DNA of 64,000 nucleotides from Bradyrhizobium sp. S69 (GCF_009766005.1 NZ_LMUK01000029.1:1-64000); one strand, 5' to 3'. Shown: positions 33,557 to 43,585, numbered from the stretch's first letter. Notes: generated by a model not told the origin, from the letters alone. A program made the numbers and translations.

Positions 33557-36500
33557 ATGAGCGTCTCCGAGCCCTTTATTCGCCGCCCGATCGCGACGTC
33601 GCTGCTCGGTATCGCGTTGTTGATCGGCGGAGCGCTCGGCTATTGGGCGCTGCCGGTTTCGGCGCTGCCGCAGGTCGACTTCCCGACGGTGCAGGTGACG
33701 ACGCAATTGCCGGGCGGAAGCCCGGACGTCATTGCCTCGCTGATCACAGCACCGCTCGAACGCCAGCTCGGGCAGATCCCGTCGCTGTCGGAGATGACGT
33801 CGACCAGTTCGTTTGGCGTCAGCCAGATATCGCTGCAATTCGATCTCAACCGCGACATCGACGGCGCCACCCAGGATGTGCAGGCCGCCATCAATGCCGC
33901 GGCCGGAGTGCTGCCGAAGACCCTGCCGTATCCGCCGGTCTACGCCAAGGTCAATCCGGCGGACGCGCCGGTGATGACGTTGGCGCTGACCTCGGAGACG
34001 GTTTCGCTGCGGGCGATGAGCGATCTGGCCGACACCATTCTGGGCCAGCGCCTCAGCCAGATCTCTGGCGTCGGACGGGTCGCGGTCCTCGGCGGCCTCA
34101 AGCCCGCGGTGCGGGTGCAGGCCGATCTGGCGCGGCTCGCGGCCTACGGCATCGCGCTGGAAGACCTGCGCAACGCGATTGCGGGCGCCAACGTCTCTGG
34201 ACCGAAAGGATCGCTCGACGGCGCCCAGCAATCCTACATCATCGCCGCCAACGACCAGATCGCCGCGGCCGACGCCTACAAGCCGATCATCATCGCCTAC
34301 CGCAACGGCTCGCCCGTCACCATCGGCGACGTCGCCGAGATCGTCGATGGGCTGGAGAACGACCGCACCGGTGGCTGGTACCAGGGCACGCCGGCCGTGA
34401 TCATCGACATTCAGCGCCAGCCCGGCGCCAATGTCATCGACGTGGTGAGCCAGATCCGCGCCGAAATCCCCAGACTGCAGCGCGCGATTCCGGCTGGCGT
34501 GACGTTGACCGTGGTAAGCGACCGCACCGTCACCATCCGTGCCTCGGTGCACGACGTGCAATTCACGCTGCTGTTGAGCGTCGTGCTGGTGACGCTGGTG
34601 GTGCTGTTGTTCCTGAGGTCGCTGCGCGCGACCTTGATCGCCGGTGTGGCGTTGCCGCTGTCGCTGATCACGAGTTTCGGCGTGATGTATTTTGCGAACT
34701 TCAGCCTCGACAATCTATCGCTGATGGCGCTGACGATCGGCACCGGGTTCGTCGTCGACGACGCCATCGTCATGATCGAGAACATCGTGCGTCACATGGA
34801 AAATGGCGAGAGCGCGATGCAAGCCTCGCTGCGCGGCGCCCGCGAGATCGGCTTCACGGTGATCTCGCTGACGGTGTCGCTGATCGCGGTGTTCATTCCG
34901 CTGCTGTTCATGTCCGGCCTGGTGGGCCGGATGTTCCGCGAGTTCGCGCTGACCCTGACGATCGCGGTGGTGACGTCCGCCATCGTCTCGCTGACCTTGA
35001 CGCCGATGATGTGTTCGCGGCTGTTGCGGCACGCCGGCGAGGAGCTGACCGTTCCCGGTCTCGCCGCGATCAGCCGCGTCATCGACCGGATGGTCGCCTT
35101 CTATCACCGCACGCTGTTGTGGGTGCTGCGGCACCAGCGCCTGACCATGGTCGTGACGTTTGCCACGATCGTGGCAACCCTGGTCCTCTATGTCGTCGCA
35201 CCCAAGGGATTTTTGCCGCTGCAGGACACCGCGTCGATCACGGCCGTGACCGAAGCCGGCGCCGAGGTCTCGTTTGCCGAGATGCAGAACCTGCAGACAA
35301 AAGTTGCCGACGCCATCAAGTCGGACCCTGACGTGATCGGCGTGGTCTCGGTGATCGGCACCGGATCGGTCAACCCGACCACCAATGTCGGGCGTCTGGC
35401 GATGTCGCTGAAGCCGCGTGGCGAGCGGCGCGATGACGTCGCCGCGGTCGTGGTCCGGCTGAAGGCGCTGACCGCTGCGATCCCCGGCATGACGGTGTAT
35501 TTCCAGCCGGTGCAGGACGTCCAGATCAGTACGCAATCGAGCCGTTCGCAATATCAGTATACGCTGACGGGCACCGATGCGGAGTTCGTGACGTCGTGGG
35601 CTCACCGGTTGGTCGCGGAGTTGCGACGCGACCCGCTGTTCCGGGATGTCTCATCGGAAGCGCAGGAGAATGGCTTGCGCGCCCAGCTCGACGTCGACCG
35701 GCAGCGCGCCGGCCAGCTCGGCGTCAGCCTGCAGGTCATTACCGACACCTTGAACGACGCGTTCGCGCAGCGCCAGATCTCCACCATCTACGGGCAGGCC
35801 AACCAGTATCGCGTCGTGCTCGAGGCGTTGCCGATGTACCAGCGCGATCCGTCCGTGCTTTCAAAACTCTATGTTCCGGGCGCGGCCAGCGCGGTTGTTG
35901 GGACGCCGGCCGGGCAGGTGCCGATTTCGGCGGTCGCGACCCTGACACGGACCACCGCGCCGCTATCGATCTCGCATCAAGCGCAATTCCCCGCGGTTTC
36001 CCTGAGTTTCAATCTCGCGCCGGAGGCGGCGCTCGGCGACGCCGTCGAACAGGTGAGGGCGATCGAGGCGCGGATCGGCATGCCCCGCAGCATTGTCGGG
36101 CTGTTCGCCGGCGATGCCGCTGAATTCTCCAAATCGCTGGCGGGCCAGCCCTGGCTGATCCTGGCCGCGCTGGTCACGATCTATATCGTGCTGGGCGTGC
36201 TCTATGAGAGCTACATCCACCCCATCACCATCCTCTCGACATTGCCGTCGGCGGGTGTCGGCGCGATCCTGGCGTTGATGCTGTTCGGGCAGGATCTGTC
36301 GGTGATCGGCTTGATCGGCATCATCCTCTTGATGGGCATCGTGAAGAAGAACGCCATCATGATGATCGACTTCGCGCTGGAGGCCGAGCGTCATCAAGGC
36401 CTGTCGGCGGCCGACGCCATCGTGCAGGCCTGCCTGTTGCGATTTCGCCCGATCATGATGACGACGCTGGCGGCGCTGTTCGGCGCGCTGCCGCTGGCGG

Positions 36501-36694
36501 TCGAAAGCGGCACCGGCGCCGAATTGCGGTTTCCGCTCGGCATCTCGATCATCGGCGGGCTGCTGCTAAGTCAACTGCTGACGCTCTATACGACGCCGGT
36601 GATTTACCTGGCGCTCGATCGGGTCAATCGTCGAATCGAAAAACCAGCGCCGCCGGCTACCCTGCCGCCGGCCCGCGCGACGGGAACCCACTAG
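33557..36694 (+). CDS. RND multidrug efflux pump (MdtB-like)
   Basis: This 1045-aa inner-membrane proton-driven exporter is of the HAE1/MdtB type. It has twelve predicted helices and two large periplasmic loops. The proton relay is intact: two Asp in FVVDDAIVMIEN (TM4) and Lys in GIVKKNAIMMIDF (TM10). The N-terminus SVSEPFIRRPIATSLLG is standard. Its length is close to E. coli MdtB (1040). I chose the ATG at 33557 because the RND N-terminus starts there; upstream residues come from the repeat. A second RND gene lies downstream, suggesting a mixed MdtB/MdtC-type trimer. Confidence 0.93.
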   Translation: MSVSEPFIRRPIATSLLGIALLIGGALGYWALPVSALPQVDFPTVQVTTQLPGGSPDVIASLITAPLERQLGQIPSLSEMTSTSSFGVSQISLQFDLNRDIDGATQDVQAAINAAAGVLPKTLPYPPVYAKVNPADAPVMTLALTSETVSLRAMSDLADTILGQRLSQISGVGRVAVLGGLKPAVRVQADLARLAAYGIALEDLRNAIAGANVSGPKGSLDGAQQSYIIAANDQIAAADAYKPIIIAYRNGSPVTIGDVAEIVDGLENDRTGGWYQGTPAVIIDIQRQPGANVIDVVSQIRAEIPRLQRAIPAGVTLTVVSDRTVTIRASVHDVQFTLLLSVVLVTLVVLLFLRSLRATLIAGVALPLSLITSFGVMYFANFSLDNLSLMALTIGTGFVVDDAIVMIENIVRHMENGESAMQASLRGAREIGFTVISLTVSLIAVFIPLLFMSGLVGRMFREFALTLTIAVVTSAIVSLTLTPMMCSRLLRHAGEELTVPGLAAISRVIDRMVAFYHRTLLWVLRHQRLTMVVTFATIVATLVLYVVAPKGFLPLQDTASITAVTEAGAEVSFAEMQNLQTKVADAIKSDPDVIGVVSVIGTGSVNPTTNVGRLAMSLKPRGERRDDVAAVVVRLKALTAAIPGMTVYFQPVQDVQISTQSSRSQYQYTLTGTDAEFVTSWAHRLVAELRRDPLFRDVSSEAQENGLRAQLDVDRQRAGQLGVSLQVITDTLNDAFAQRQISTIYGQANQYRVVLEALPMYQRDPSVLSKLYVPGAASAVVGTPAGQVPISAVATLTRTTAPLSISHQAQFPAVSLSFNLAPEAALGDAVEQVRAIEARIGMPRSIVGLFAGDAAEFSKSLAGQPWLILAALVTIYIVLGVLYESYIHPITILSTLPSAGVGAILALMLFGQDLSVIGLIGIILLMGIVKKNAIMMIDFALEAERHQGLSAADAIVQACLLRFRPIMMTTLAALFGALPLAVESGTGAELRFPLGISIIGGLLLSQLLTLYTTPVIYLALDRVNRRIEKPAPPATLPPARATGTH

Positions 36695-36765
36695 CCACCG
36701 CTCAACCGCCGTCGGGTTGTGTTGTTGGCCTCGAATGATAGACTGGCGTCAGTGGGGAGATCGCC

Positions 36766-37248
36766 TTGTACCATTTACCTCGTTGGATTCCTGTGATGAT
36801 CGTGCTGCCGGCGCTGGTGGGCACTTTGGGCGGCTGCGCCGATTCGCACTTTGCCTCCAGCAACGCCAGCATGCAGACGTCGAGCGACACAGGTCGGCCG
36901 CAGCGGGAGGCTCCCGTTCAGGTCGGCTACGGCATGACGAGCGACGGACCGACGACCGACCTCTACACCGAAATTTTCCGACCCAAGCGCGATGACGCGC
37001 CGGCCGCACCCGCGGTCGCGCAAGGCCAGCCCACAGCCGCAGCCCCCGCCACGGTGGCGCAGGGGCGGCCCGGAGCGAGGTCGCCTGCCGCAGTCGCGCA
37101 AAACCAGGCCGCAACCGCCGCCAATGTGGTCCCGCCGGCACCGGCTGCGCCGCCGGCCGAACCCGCGACCCCCACGGCCTACGGCATATCCAGCAACGGG
37201 CCGACAACCGATCTGTACACGGAATTGTTCGGCAGAAATCGCCAATAG
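36766..37248 (+). CDS. small lipoprotein with a duplicated motif, between two RND genes
   Basis: This product has 160 aa. The start is TTG, supported by GGGGAG six bases before it; ATG 36796 is the alternative. The signal ends in a lipobox, LGGC (Cys24). The chain contains the same 17-residue motif twice: YGMTSDGPTTDLYTEIF at 55-71 and YGISSNGPTTDLYTELF at 139-155. A low-complexity Ala/Pro/Gln linker with VAQGQP-type repeats separates them. I recognise no family. Its position between two RND pump genes suggests an accessory lipoprotein of the pump, but this is inference. Confidence 0.75.
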   Translation: MYHLPRWIPVMIVLPALVGTLGGCADSHFASSNASMQTSSDTGRPQREAPVQVGYGMTSDGPTTDLYTEIFRPKRDDAPAAPAVAQGQPTAAAPATVAQGRPGARSPAAVAQNQAATAANVVPPAPAAPPAEPATPTAYGISSNGPTTDLYTELFGRNRQ

Positions 37249-37360
37249 CAGCCGCGATCGCCTGACCGTCCGGATCCAGGATCCCTGATCATCATATCCT
37301 TAAACAATTCTTAATCTCGTCGAAGCGTGCCTTCCCGCCTTGCGGGTATAGACTTGCATC

Positions 37361-40300
37361 ATGGCATCGATTTCGATCTCCGAGCCCTTCATCCGCCGGC
37401 CGGTCGGCACCACGCTGCTGGCGATCGGACTGTTTCTGATCGGCATCGTGGCCTACGAATTCCTGCCCGTCGCGTCGGTCCCCAATGTCGATTTCCCCTC
37501 GATCCGGGTTTCCGCCTCGAGGCCTGGCGCCGATCCATCGGTGATGGCGGCGACCGTGGCGGCGCCGCTGGAACGGCGCCTCGGCGAAATCGCCGGGATC
37601 AGCCAGATCACCTCGACGAGTTCGCTGGGATCGACCAGCATTCAGCTGCAATTCGCGATCGGGCGCGACATCGACCGCGCCGCGCGCGACGTCCAGGCCG
37701 CGATCAACGCCTCGTTAGCCGACCTGCCGAGCGACCTGCCGTCGCTGCCGAGGTTTCGCAAGGCCAATCCGGCCGCGGCTCCCGTGTTCGTGCTGGCGCT
37801 GACCTCGAAGACCATTTCCACCGGCGCGCTCTACGACGTCGCCGATACCATCATCGCGCAGCGGATCTCCCAGGTGCCGGGCGTCGGCGAGGTCACGGTC
37901 AGCGGCGCCGACCAGCCGGCGGTCCGGGTCGCGCTCAATCCGGTCGCCTTGTCGAATGCGGGCATTGCGACCGACGACGTCAGGACCGCGATCGTCAATG
38001 CCAATCCGCTCGGCCCGGTCGGGATTTTCAACGGCGGCCGGCAAAGCGAAACGCTCGGCCTCAATCGCCAGATGCGAACCGCCGCCGAATTCCGCGACAT
38101 CATCGTCAAGAGTTCGGGCGGCAATTACGTCCGCCTCTCGGACGTCGCCGAAGTCGAGGATTCCGTGCGTAATGCGCGGTCGATCGCCTGGTTCAACAAG
38201 CAGCCGGCGGTGCTGATCCAGATCACCAAGCAGGGCGACGCCAACGTCATCGATACCGTCGATCGGGTCAGGGACATGATCCCGGACCTGAAGCAATGGA
38301 TTCCCGCCGGCGTCGAGATTTCCATCCTGACCGACCGCACCGGGACCATCCGGGCCAGTGTCGAGGATATGCAGCTCACGTTGCTGGCGACCGTCGTGCT
38401 GGTGATGCTCGTGGTGTTCGTGTTCCTGCGCCGGATCACGCCGACCATCGCCGCCGGCGTGTCGGTGCCGCTGGCGCTGGCCGGAACCTGCGCCGGGATG
38501 TGGCTGGCCGGATTTTCGATCGACAATCTGTCGCTGATGGCGCTGGCGATCTCGGTCGGCTTCGTGGTCGATGACGCCATCGTCATGATCGAAAACATGT
38601 ACCGCAATCTCGAGCATGGCATGGCGCCTTATCCGGCGGCGGTGGAGGGCGCCAAGCAGATCGGCTTCACGGTGCTGTCGATCAGCCTGTCGCTGGTGGC
38701 AGCGTTCACGCCGCTGATTTTCATGGACGGCGTCGTCGGCCGGCTGCTGCGGGAATTTTCGCTGACGCTGGCGTTCGCGATCGCGGTCTCCACCGTGGTG
38801 TCGCTGACGATCACGCCGATGATCTGCGCGCATTACATCAAGGCGGCGACATCCGACAATGCGACCTGGTTCGACCGGATCATCGAGGGCACGCTGTCGC
38901 GGATCGTGGCGTTTTACGCCCGAACCCTGCGCACGGTGCTGCGCTTTCCGTTTTCGACCCTGCTGGTGTTCTTCGTCACCATCGGACTGACGGTGACGCT
39001 GTATATCAAAACCCCAAAGGCCTATTTCCCGATCGACGACAGCGGCTTTATCGTCGGCTCGACGCGGGCCTCCGCCGATGTCTCTTTCCAGTATATGGAG
39101 GGGTTGCAACAGCGCATCGCCGATATCGTGATGGCCGATCCGGCGGTGGCGAGCATCGGATCGATCCTCGGCGGCAGCGTCAATCGCGGCACCATGTATA
39201 TCAGCCTGAAGCCGGCTTCGGAACGGCCCGGCCTGACCACGCAAACCGCGATCGAGCGGTTGCGCAAAAGCCTGGGCGCGGTGGCCGGTATCAGGCTGTT
39301 TATGGTTCCCGCCCAGGACATCCGCGCCGGCGGACGGCAGAGCGATTCCAATTATCAATACACGCTGTCGAGCACCGATCTCGAACTGTTGCAGAAATGG
39401 GCGCCGTTGGTGGCCAAGCGCATGGAGACGGTCGAGGGCATCAACGACGTCTCCAGCGACCGCGATCCCGGCGGCCTGCAACTGAAGCTTGCGATCGACC
39501 GCAAGACCGCGGCGAGCCTCGGCGTGCAGGTGCAGGACATCGACAACGCGCTCAACAATGCGTTCTCGCAGCGCCAGATCTCGATCGTCTACACCCAGCG
39601 CAACCAATATCAGGTGGTGCTGGAAACCGATCCGAGGTTCCAGACCGATCCGTCGGACCTGCAGCGGATATTCGTCGCGGGGGCCAACGATAGCCAGATT
39701 CCGCTGTCGGCGCTGGTGCACACCCAGCGCGATCTGGCGCCGCTGGCGGTCACCCACACCCAGTCGTTTCCCTCGACGACGGTCTCCTTCAACGTGGTGG
39801 ACGATGTGCCGCTCGAGATCGCGACCTCGAACATCCAGCGCGCGGTCGATGAATTGCACATGCCGGAGGGCATTCGCGGCAGCTTCGACGGCAACGCCGG
39901 CGACTTCAACAAGACCGCGAGCCATCAGCCGCTCTTGATCCTCGGCGCCCTGGTCGCGATGTATATCGTGCTCGGCGTGCTCTACGAGAGCCTGGCCCAT
40001 CCGCTGACCATCATCTCGACGCTGCCGTCAGCGGGTTTGGGAGCGCTGCTGGCGCTGCAGATCACCAACACGCCGCTGACCATCATCGCCTTTGTCGGCA
40101 TCATTCTGTTGATCGGCATCGTCAAGAAGAACGGCATCATGATCGTGGACTTCGCGCTCGATGCCGAACGCCATCGCGGGCTGTCGTCGGCGGAGGCGAT
40201 CTTCGAAGCCTGCAGCGTCCGGTTCCGCCCGATCCTGATGACGACGATGGCCGCTTTGTTCGCCGGCATCCCGCTGGTGCTGGCCGCTGGCCCCGGCACC

Positions 40301-40450
40301 GAGTTGCGCCGGCCGCTCGGCATTACCATCATCGGCGGCCTGTTCGTCTCCCAGGTCCTGACGCTGTACACGACGCCGGTGATTTACCTGTTGATCGACC
40401 GCCTCAGGCGACGGGCCGAGCCGGCGGCGATCGAGGCGCCGGCCGAATAG
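37361..40450 (+). CDS. RND multidrug efflux pump (MdtC-like)
   Basis: This 1029-aa pump is the second RND exporter of the locus. It has the conserved N-terminus ISEPFIRRPVGTTLLAIG, acidic pair FVVDDAIVMIEN in TM4 and GIVKKNGIMIVDFALD in TM10. The periplasmic domains show the usual NNAFSQRQISIVYTQ region. The size matches E. coli MdtC (1025). It is not closely identical to the first pump, so this is an old pair rather than a recent duplication. It probably works with the first pump, adaptor and channel. Confidence 0.93.
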   Translation: MASISISEPFIRRPVGTTLLAIGLFLIGIVAYEFLPVASVPNVDFPSIRVSASRPGADPSVMAATVAAPLERRLGEIAGISQITSTSSLGSTSIQLQFAIGRDIDRAARDVQAAINASLADLPSDLPSLPRFRKANPAAAPVFVLALTSKTISTGALYDVADTIIAQRISQVPGVGEVTVSGADQPAVRVALNPVALSNAGIATDDVRTAIVNANPLGPVGIFNGGRQSETLGLNRQMRTAAEFRDIIVKSSGGNYVRLSDVAEVEDSVRNARSIAWFNKQPAVLIQITKQGDANVIDTVDRVRDMIPDLKQWIPAGVEISILTDRTGTIRASVEDMQLTLLATVVLVMLVVFVFLRRITPTIAAGVSVPLALAGTCAGMWLAGFSIDNLSLMALAISVGFVVDDAIVMIENMYRNLEHGMAPYPAAVEGAKQIGFTVLSISLSLVAAFTPLIFMDGVVGRLLREFSLTLAFAIAVSTVVSLTITPMICAHYIKAATSDNATWFDRIIEGTLSRIVAFYARTLRTVLRFPFSTLLVFFVTIGLTVTLYIKTPKAYFPIDDSGFIVGSTRASADVSFQYMEGLQQRIADIVMADPAVASIGSILGGSVNRGTMYISLKPASERPGLTTQTAIERLRKSLGAVAGIRLFMVPAQDIRAGGRQSDSNYQYTLSSTDLELLQKWAPLVAKRMETVEGINDVSSDRDPGGLQLKLAIDRKTAASLGVQVQDIDNALNNAFSQRQISIVYTQRNQYQVVLETDPRFQTDPSDLQRIFVAGANDSQIPLSALVHTQRDLAPLAVTHTQSFPSTTVSFNVVDDVPLEIATSNIQRAVDELHMPEGIRGSFDGNAGDFNKTASHQPLLILGALVAMYIVLGVLYESLAHPLTIISTLPSAGLGALLALQITNTPLTIIAFVGIILLIGIVKKNGIMIVDFALDAERHRGLSSAEAIFEACSVRFRPILMTTMAALFAGIPLVLAAGPGTELRRPLGITIIGGLFVSQVLTLYTTPVIYLLIDRLRRRAEPAAIEAPAE

Positions 40451-40517
40451 CCCGGAGCGGGCCCTAATTCACCCTGGCGCGGTTGAAGCCCGCCGCCGCA
40501 AAGCGTATACGCCCCCT

Positions 40518-41252
40518 ATGTCAAAACAATCCGAGGCTGAAACCGGTGCCGCCATCGAGGCGATACCGGACTGTCCGCAATGCCAGAAGCCGCAACCTCT
40601 GTGCATTTGCGACAGCATCGAACCGATCGAAAGCAGGATAACGCTGCTGATCCTGCAACATCCGCAGGAGCAGGACAGGGCGCTTGGCACGGCGCGGCTG
40701 ACCGCCTTGCACTTACCGAATGCGGTGCTGAAAATCGGGCTGTCCTGGCCGAGCCTGTCCAAGGCGCTGGGCCGGCCGGTTCACGATCCCTCGCGCTGGG
40801 CTATTCTCTATCTCGGCTCGGCGAAAGTGGCCGACCTCGACACCGACCGGGACATCGTCGCCATCAACCGCAAGAGCGAAATCGAGGATAATCAGCGCGC
40901 CATCCTGAAGGATATCGAAGGTATCGTGCTGCTCGACGGCACCTGGAGCCAGGCCAAGGCGCTGTGGTGGCGCAACGCGTGGATGCTGAAATGCCAGCGC
41001 GTGATTCTGGGGCCGGCGCGTCCGTCGCGCTATGGACAATTGCGCCGCGAGCCGCGCCGCGACGGCCTGTCTACCATCGAAGCCGCGGCAATGCTGCTGG
41101 CCAGTCTGGAAAAACGGCCCGATATCGCCGAGACGCTGCACGCAAGCTTTGAGCGGATGCTGGCCAGATATCGCGAGGCCCAAAGCGTGATGCCGGAACT
41201 GGCGCCCAAGCCAAAGCCGAAGCGCGACTATCGCCGCCGCAAACACGCCTGA
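40518..41252 (+). CDS. DTW-domain tRNA aminocarboxypropyltransferase
   Basis: This 244-aa protein has the DTW domain, now known to transfer the aminocarboxypropyl group of SAM to a uridine of tRNA (acp3U). A cysteine cluster at the N-terminus (C19, C22, C29, C31 in CPQCQKPQPLCIC) probably binds zinc. The central motif reads LLDGTWSQAKALWW at about 136-149. It ends with a basic KPKRDYRRRKHA tail that could touch RNA. It stands after the pump locus as its own unit. The family reaction is established knowledge; the exact tRNA position here is not visible. Confidence 0.88.
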   Translation: MSKQSEAETGAAIEAIPDCPQCQKPQPLCICDSIEPIESRITLLILQHPQEQDRALGTARLTALHLPNAVLKIGLSWPSLSKALGRPVHDPSRWAILYLGSAKVADLDTDRDIVAINRKSEIEDNQRAILKDIEGIVLLDGTWSQAKALWWRNAWMLKCQRVILGPARPSRYGQLRREPRRDGLSTIEAAAMLLASLEKRPDIAETLHASFERMLARYREAQSVMPELAPKPKPKRDYRRRKHA

Positions 41253-41271
41253 TCGGGCGCATCCGTCGCGC

Positions 41272-42405
41272 TCAATCGACCTCGTCTTCCGGGTTGGTCG
41301 CGACCACCCCCGACGTCTCGCTCCAGTCCGACACGCAACGCTCCATGTCCTTCAGATTCTGGCGCATCTGTTCCAGCGAAAATCCCAGCGCGTAAAACCG
41401 CTCGACGACGTCGCCGGCGATGCCGCGCGTCAGGCCCTCACTGCGGACGGAAGCGACCGCTGCGGCATAGGTTTCCAGCGCCGACTGCACCGGCCAGATC
41501 GCGGGCGTGCCGCGGCCGGTGCGCAAAGCCGCGGCCGTGGTCCGCAGATATCCCGATATCGCATAATTGACGGCTGCGAGCGGGGCGGCGAGGGGTGTCT
41601 GCAGTTCGACCGGCAACGGCACCACGCTGGCGCGCCCGATCATCACGAGATCATGGCGCAGCCGCAATATCGTGCGCAACAGCGGCCCGGTATCGGGCCC
41701 GCTGGAGAGCCTGGCGCCGCGCTCGCGCTCCGCCTCGGCGCCGATCGCATTCAGGCTGACCAGGGCGGCGCCGATCCCGTCTTGCAGCTCATGCAGGGTA
41801 TTGTTGTCGCGCCCGTGGGTCAGGCCGGACAGCAGCTCGGTCAAGGCGGCCGCCAGCAATTCGAGCAAACGGGCGGCGCGGGCGCGGATCTGGCTGTGCG
41901 CGCGCGAGGGCAACACCAGAAACGACACCGCAAGGCCGGTGATCGCGCCGACCGCGACCTCCAGCACCCGATCGATCGCGGAGTCCATCGGACTGCCGTG
42001 GCTCGCGGTCGGCAACAGCAGCACGATGATGGCGGTGACGGTCGCGGTGTTGAGGCTGGGATTGATGGCTGCGATGAACGCCAGCGGCGCCACCGCCATC
42101 ACCATTACGGCGAGCAGGGCGCCTTCCCCATTATGCGGAATCAGCAGCGCGATGGCGCCGCCGTAAATCGCCCCGCCGATGGTCCCGATCAGATAATCGC
42201 GGGTCGCCTTCAGCGACCGGCCGACGCTCATCTGGGTGACGATGATCGATGTCAGCACCGCCCACAGCGGCAGCCGCAGGCCGAAGGCCAGCGCGATCAC
42301 CAGCGCGCCCATCGCCGCCACGGTGACGCGGACGCCGAGGCCGAGTTCGGTGCGCCGGGATTTCAGCCAGGCGGTGGTGCGTTTGAGAAAGGCGATGATT
42401 CGCAT
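41272..42405 (-). CDS. FUSC-family membrane protein (aromatic acid exporter-like)
   Basis: This 377-aa protein has about six membrane helices in residues 20-165, starting GVRVTVAAMGALVIALAFGL, and a cytoplasmic C-terminal helical half. The layout is that of one half of a fusaric-acid-resistance or AaeB-type exporter. VTQMSVGRSLKATRDYLIGT after the second helix is characteristic. I chose ATG 42405; a longer frame runs back through the tRNA-Cys gene and is spurious. No adaptor gene is adjacent. The substrate is unknown, and homologues include uncharacterised inner-membrane proteins. Confidence 0.82.
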   Translation of the reverse strand: MRIIAFLKRTTAWLKSRRTELGLGVRVTVAAMGALVIALAFGLRLPLWAVLTSIIVTQMSVGRSLKATRDYLIGTIGGAIYGGAIALLIPHNGEGALLAVMVMAVAPLAFIAAINPSLNTATVTAIIVLLLPTASHGSPMDSAIDRVLEVAVGAITGLAVSFLVLPSRAHSQIRARAARLLELLAAALTELLSGLTHGRDNNTLHELQDGIGAALVSLNAIGAEAERERGARLSSGPDTGPLLRTILRLRHDLVMIGRASVVPLPVELQTPLAAPLAAVNYAISGYLRTTAAALRTGRGTPAIWPVQSALETYAAAVASVRSEGLTRGIAGDVVERFYALGFSLEQMRQNLKDMERCVSDWSETSGVVATNPEDEVD

Positions 42406-42520
42406 CGGGCGACCCGTCTGACCTGACCTTGCCGGGCGTGCCCGGAACGCTTGCCGCGGCGGCGCCTCGCAAAGCTGAGGCGATGGTCGAGCAAAAGGCG
42501 ATAAGTGATTGAAAATATGA

Positions 42521-42594
42521 TGGAGGCCACGTCGGGACTCGAACCCGAGTAAACGGTTTTGCAGACCGGCGCGTAACCACTCCGCCACGTGGCC
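42521..42594 (-). tRNA. tRNA-Cys(GCA)
   Basis: A 74-base cloverleaf lies on the minus strand with encoded CCA. The acceptor GGCCACG pairs with CGTGGCC, the T-arm has GGTTCGAGTCC, and the anticodon loop is CTGCAAA with anticodon GCA. The first pair of the anticodon stem (C-U) is mismatched, which is tolerable. An open reading frame across this gene begins MAEWLRAGLQNRLLG and is a translation of the tRNA. Confidence 0.95.
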
Positions 42595-42648
42595 CCAAGG
42601 CCGGGATCAATACAGAGCCGCGGGCCGTTAGGCAACCGCTGCCGTATT

Positions 42649-42906
42649 TCAGCGCGCGCCATCCGACGCAGGGCTGCTTGGCTGACCCGGGGGAAGCCGC
42701 GCCCGCGCCATGTTGACGAGGCAGCCGGTTTGCGAAACCGAGATGGTGCCGTCGCTGCACTCGAATCTGGGGGTGGAATCGGCGGCCTGCGGTGGGATCG
42801 ACACGGCGGCGGCTTGTTGCGCCACGGGCGCCTGCGCCACCGGTTTCGGAGACAAGGCGCAGCCCGCGCACGCAAGCAGCATAGATAAAGCAAAGCCTGT
42901 CCGCAT
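42649..42906 (-). CDS. small lipoprotein of unknown function
   Basis: The product has 85 aa. The signal MRTGFALSMLLACAGCALSP carries a lipobox with Cys16. The middle is a flexible Ala/Pro/Gln region, and the end has FECSDGTISVSQTGCLVNMA, where two cysteines may form a disulfide. No family is recognised. The ATG at 42906 was chosen because the signal peptide starts there; a longer frame adds a polar leader without reason. It lies alone between tRNA-Cys and a small hypothetical gene. Confidence 0.62.
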   Translation of the reverse strand: MRTGFALSMLLACAGCALSPKPVAQAPVAQQAAAVSIPPQAADSTPRFECSDGTISVSQTGCLVNMARARLPPGQPSSPASDGAR

Positions 42907-43148
42907 TCGCGTTGCTTCCGGAGAGCCCCTCCAGCAGCCGATCGGCGCGACCTCGTCGCGCGCCAACCGGCAGCTTCACGCCTTCAGGCTACAACATTGC
43001 GGCATGATTCGAACATCACGGGCCGCTGCATGTCACGGCAGCTTGATGCGTCGTGCGCTTCTACGAATGGAAGCAAAGCGCGCCGCAAGCCGTCCGGCGC
43101 ATCGACCGCTATGTCGATGAGGTTGAGGGAATAGAACGCTATCAGCGC

Positions 43149-43331
43149 TCAGCAGGCGGCATACCAGCCTTCGGGAAACGGAATAAGGCCCCAGGCGGTC
43201 TGGTTGTCGTTGGCGGCGCGCAACAGCTGCTGCTCAAAGAACGTCGGCGAGGTAACCACAAAATCCTCCGGGGCGGGCGCGACGGCCGTTCGCACGGCAT
43301 CCAGCAATCGATCGAATTCGACTTCACTCAT
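43149..43331 (-). CDS. 60-aa hypothetical protein
   Basis: The product starts MSEVEFDRLLDAVRTAVAPA and ends in an aromatic IPFPEGWYAAC. It is acidic and soluble, with two predicted helices. A GGGAGAG ribosome-binding site precedes the ATG on the minus strand. An overlapping frame of similar length is less protein-like. I recognise no family. Confidence 0.55.
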   Translation of the reverse strand: MSEVEFDRLLDAVRTAVAPAPEDFVVTSPTFFEQQLLRAANDNQTAWGLIPFPEGWYAAC

Positions 43332-43585
43332 TGCGCTCTCCCAAATTCCAGAGCGCAGCGTCGCAAAAGTCTTTTGTTTCCAGATTGAGGCAATCGCTCA
43401 AATTTTATCGATCGAGCGACCACGCCTCACTTGGTTACTGATTTCTTAATTTGCCGGACGAGAAGTAGCCGTACCGCCTCCCACTCAATGTGAGAAAAAT
43501 CACATTCCGCTAAAAATTCTTGCCGTATTTCCCGAGGTTACATCGGCGTCGCCATCGGCGCCAGCCTAACCGAGGGAAGCAACCC

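Noticed and set aside
42406..42588. N-terminal extension of the FUSC protein beginning MAEWLRAGLQNRLLG
   Set aside because: It is the translation of the tRNA-Cys gene, a known artefact. The real start is ATG 42405.
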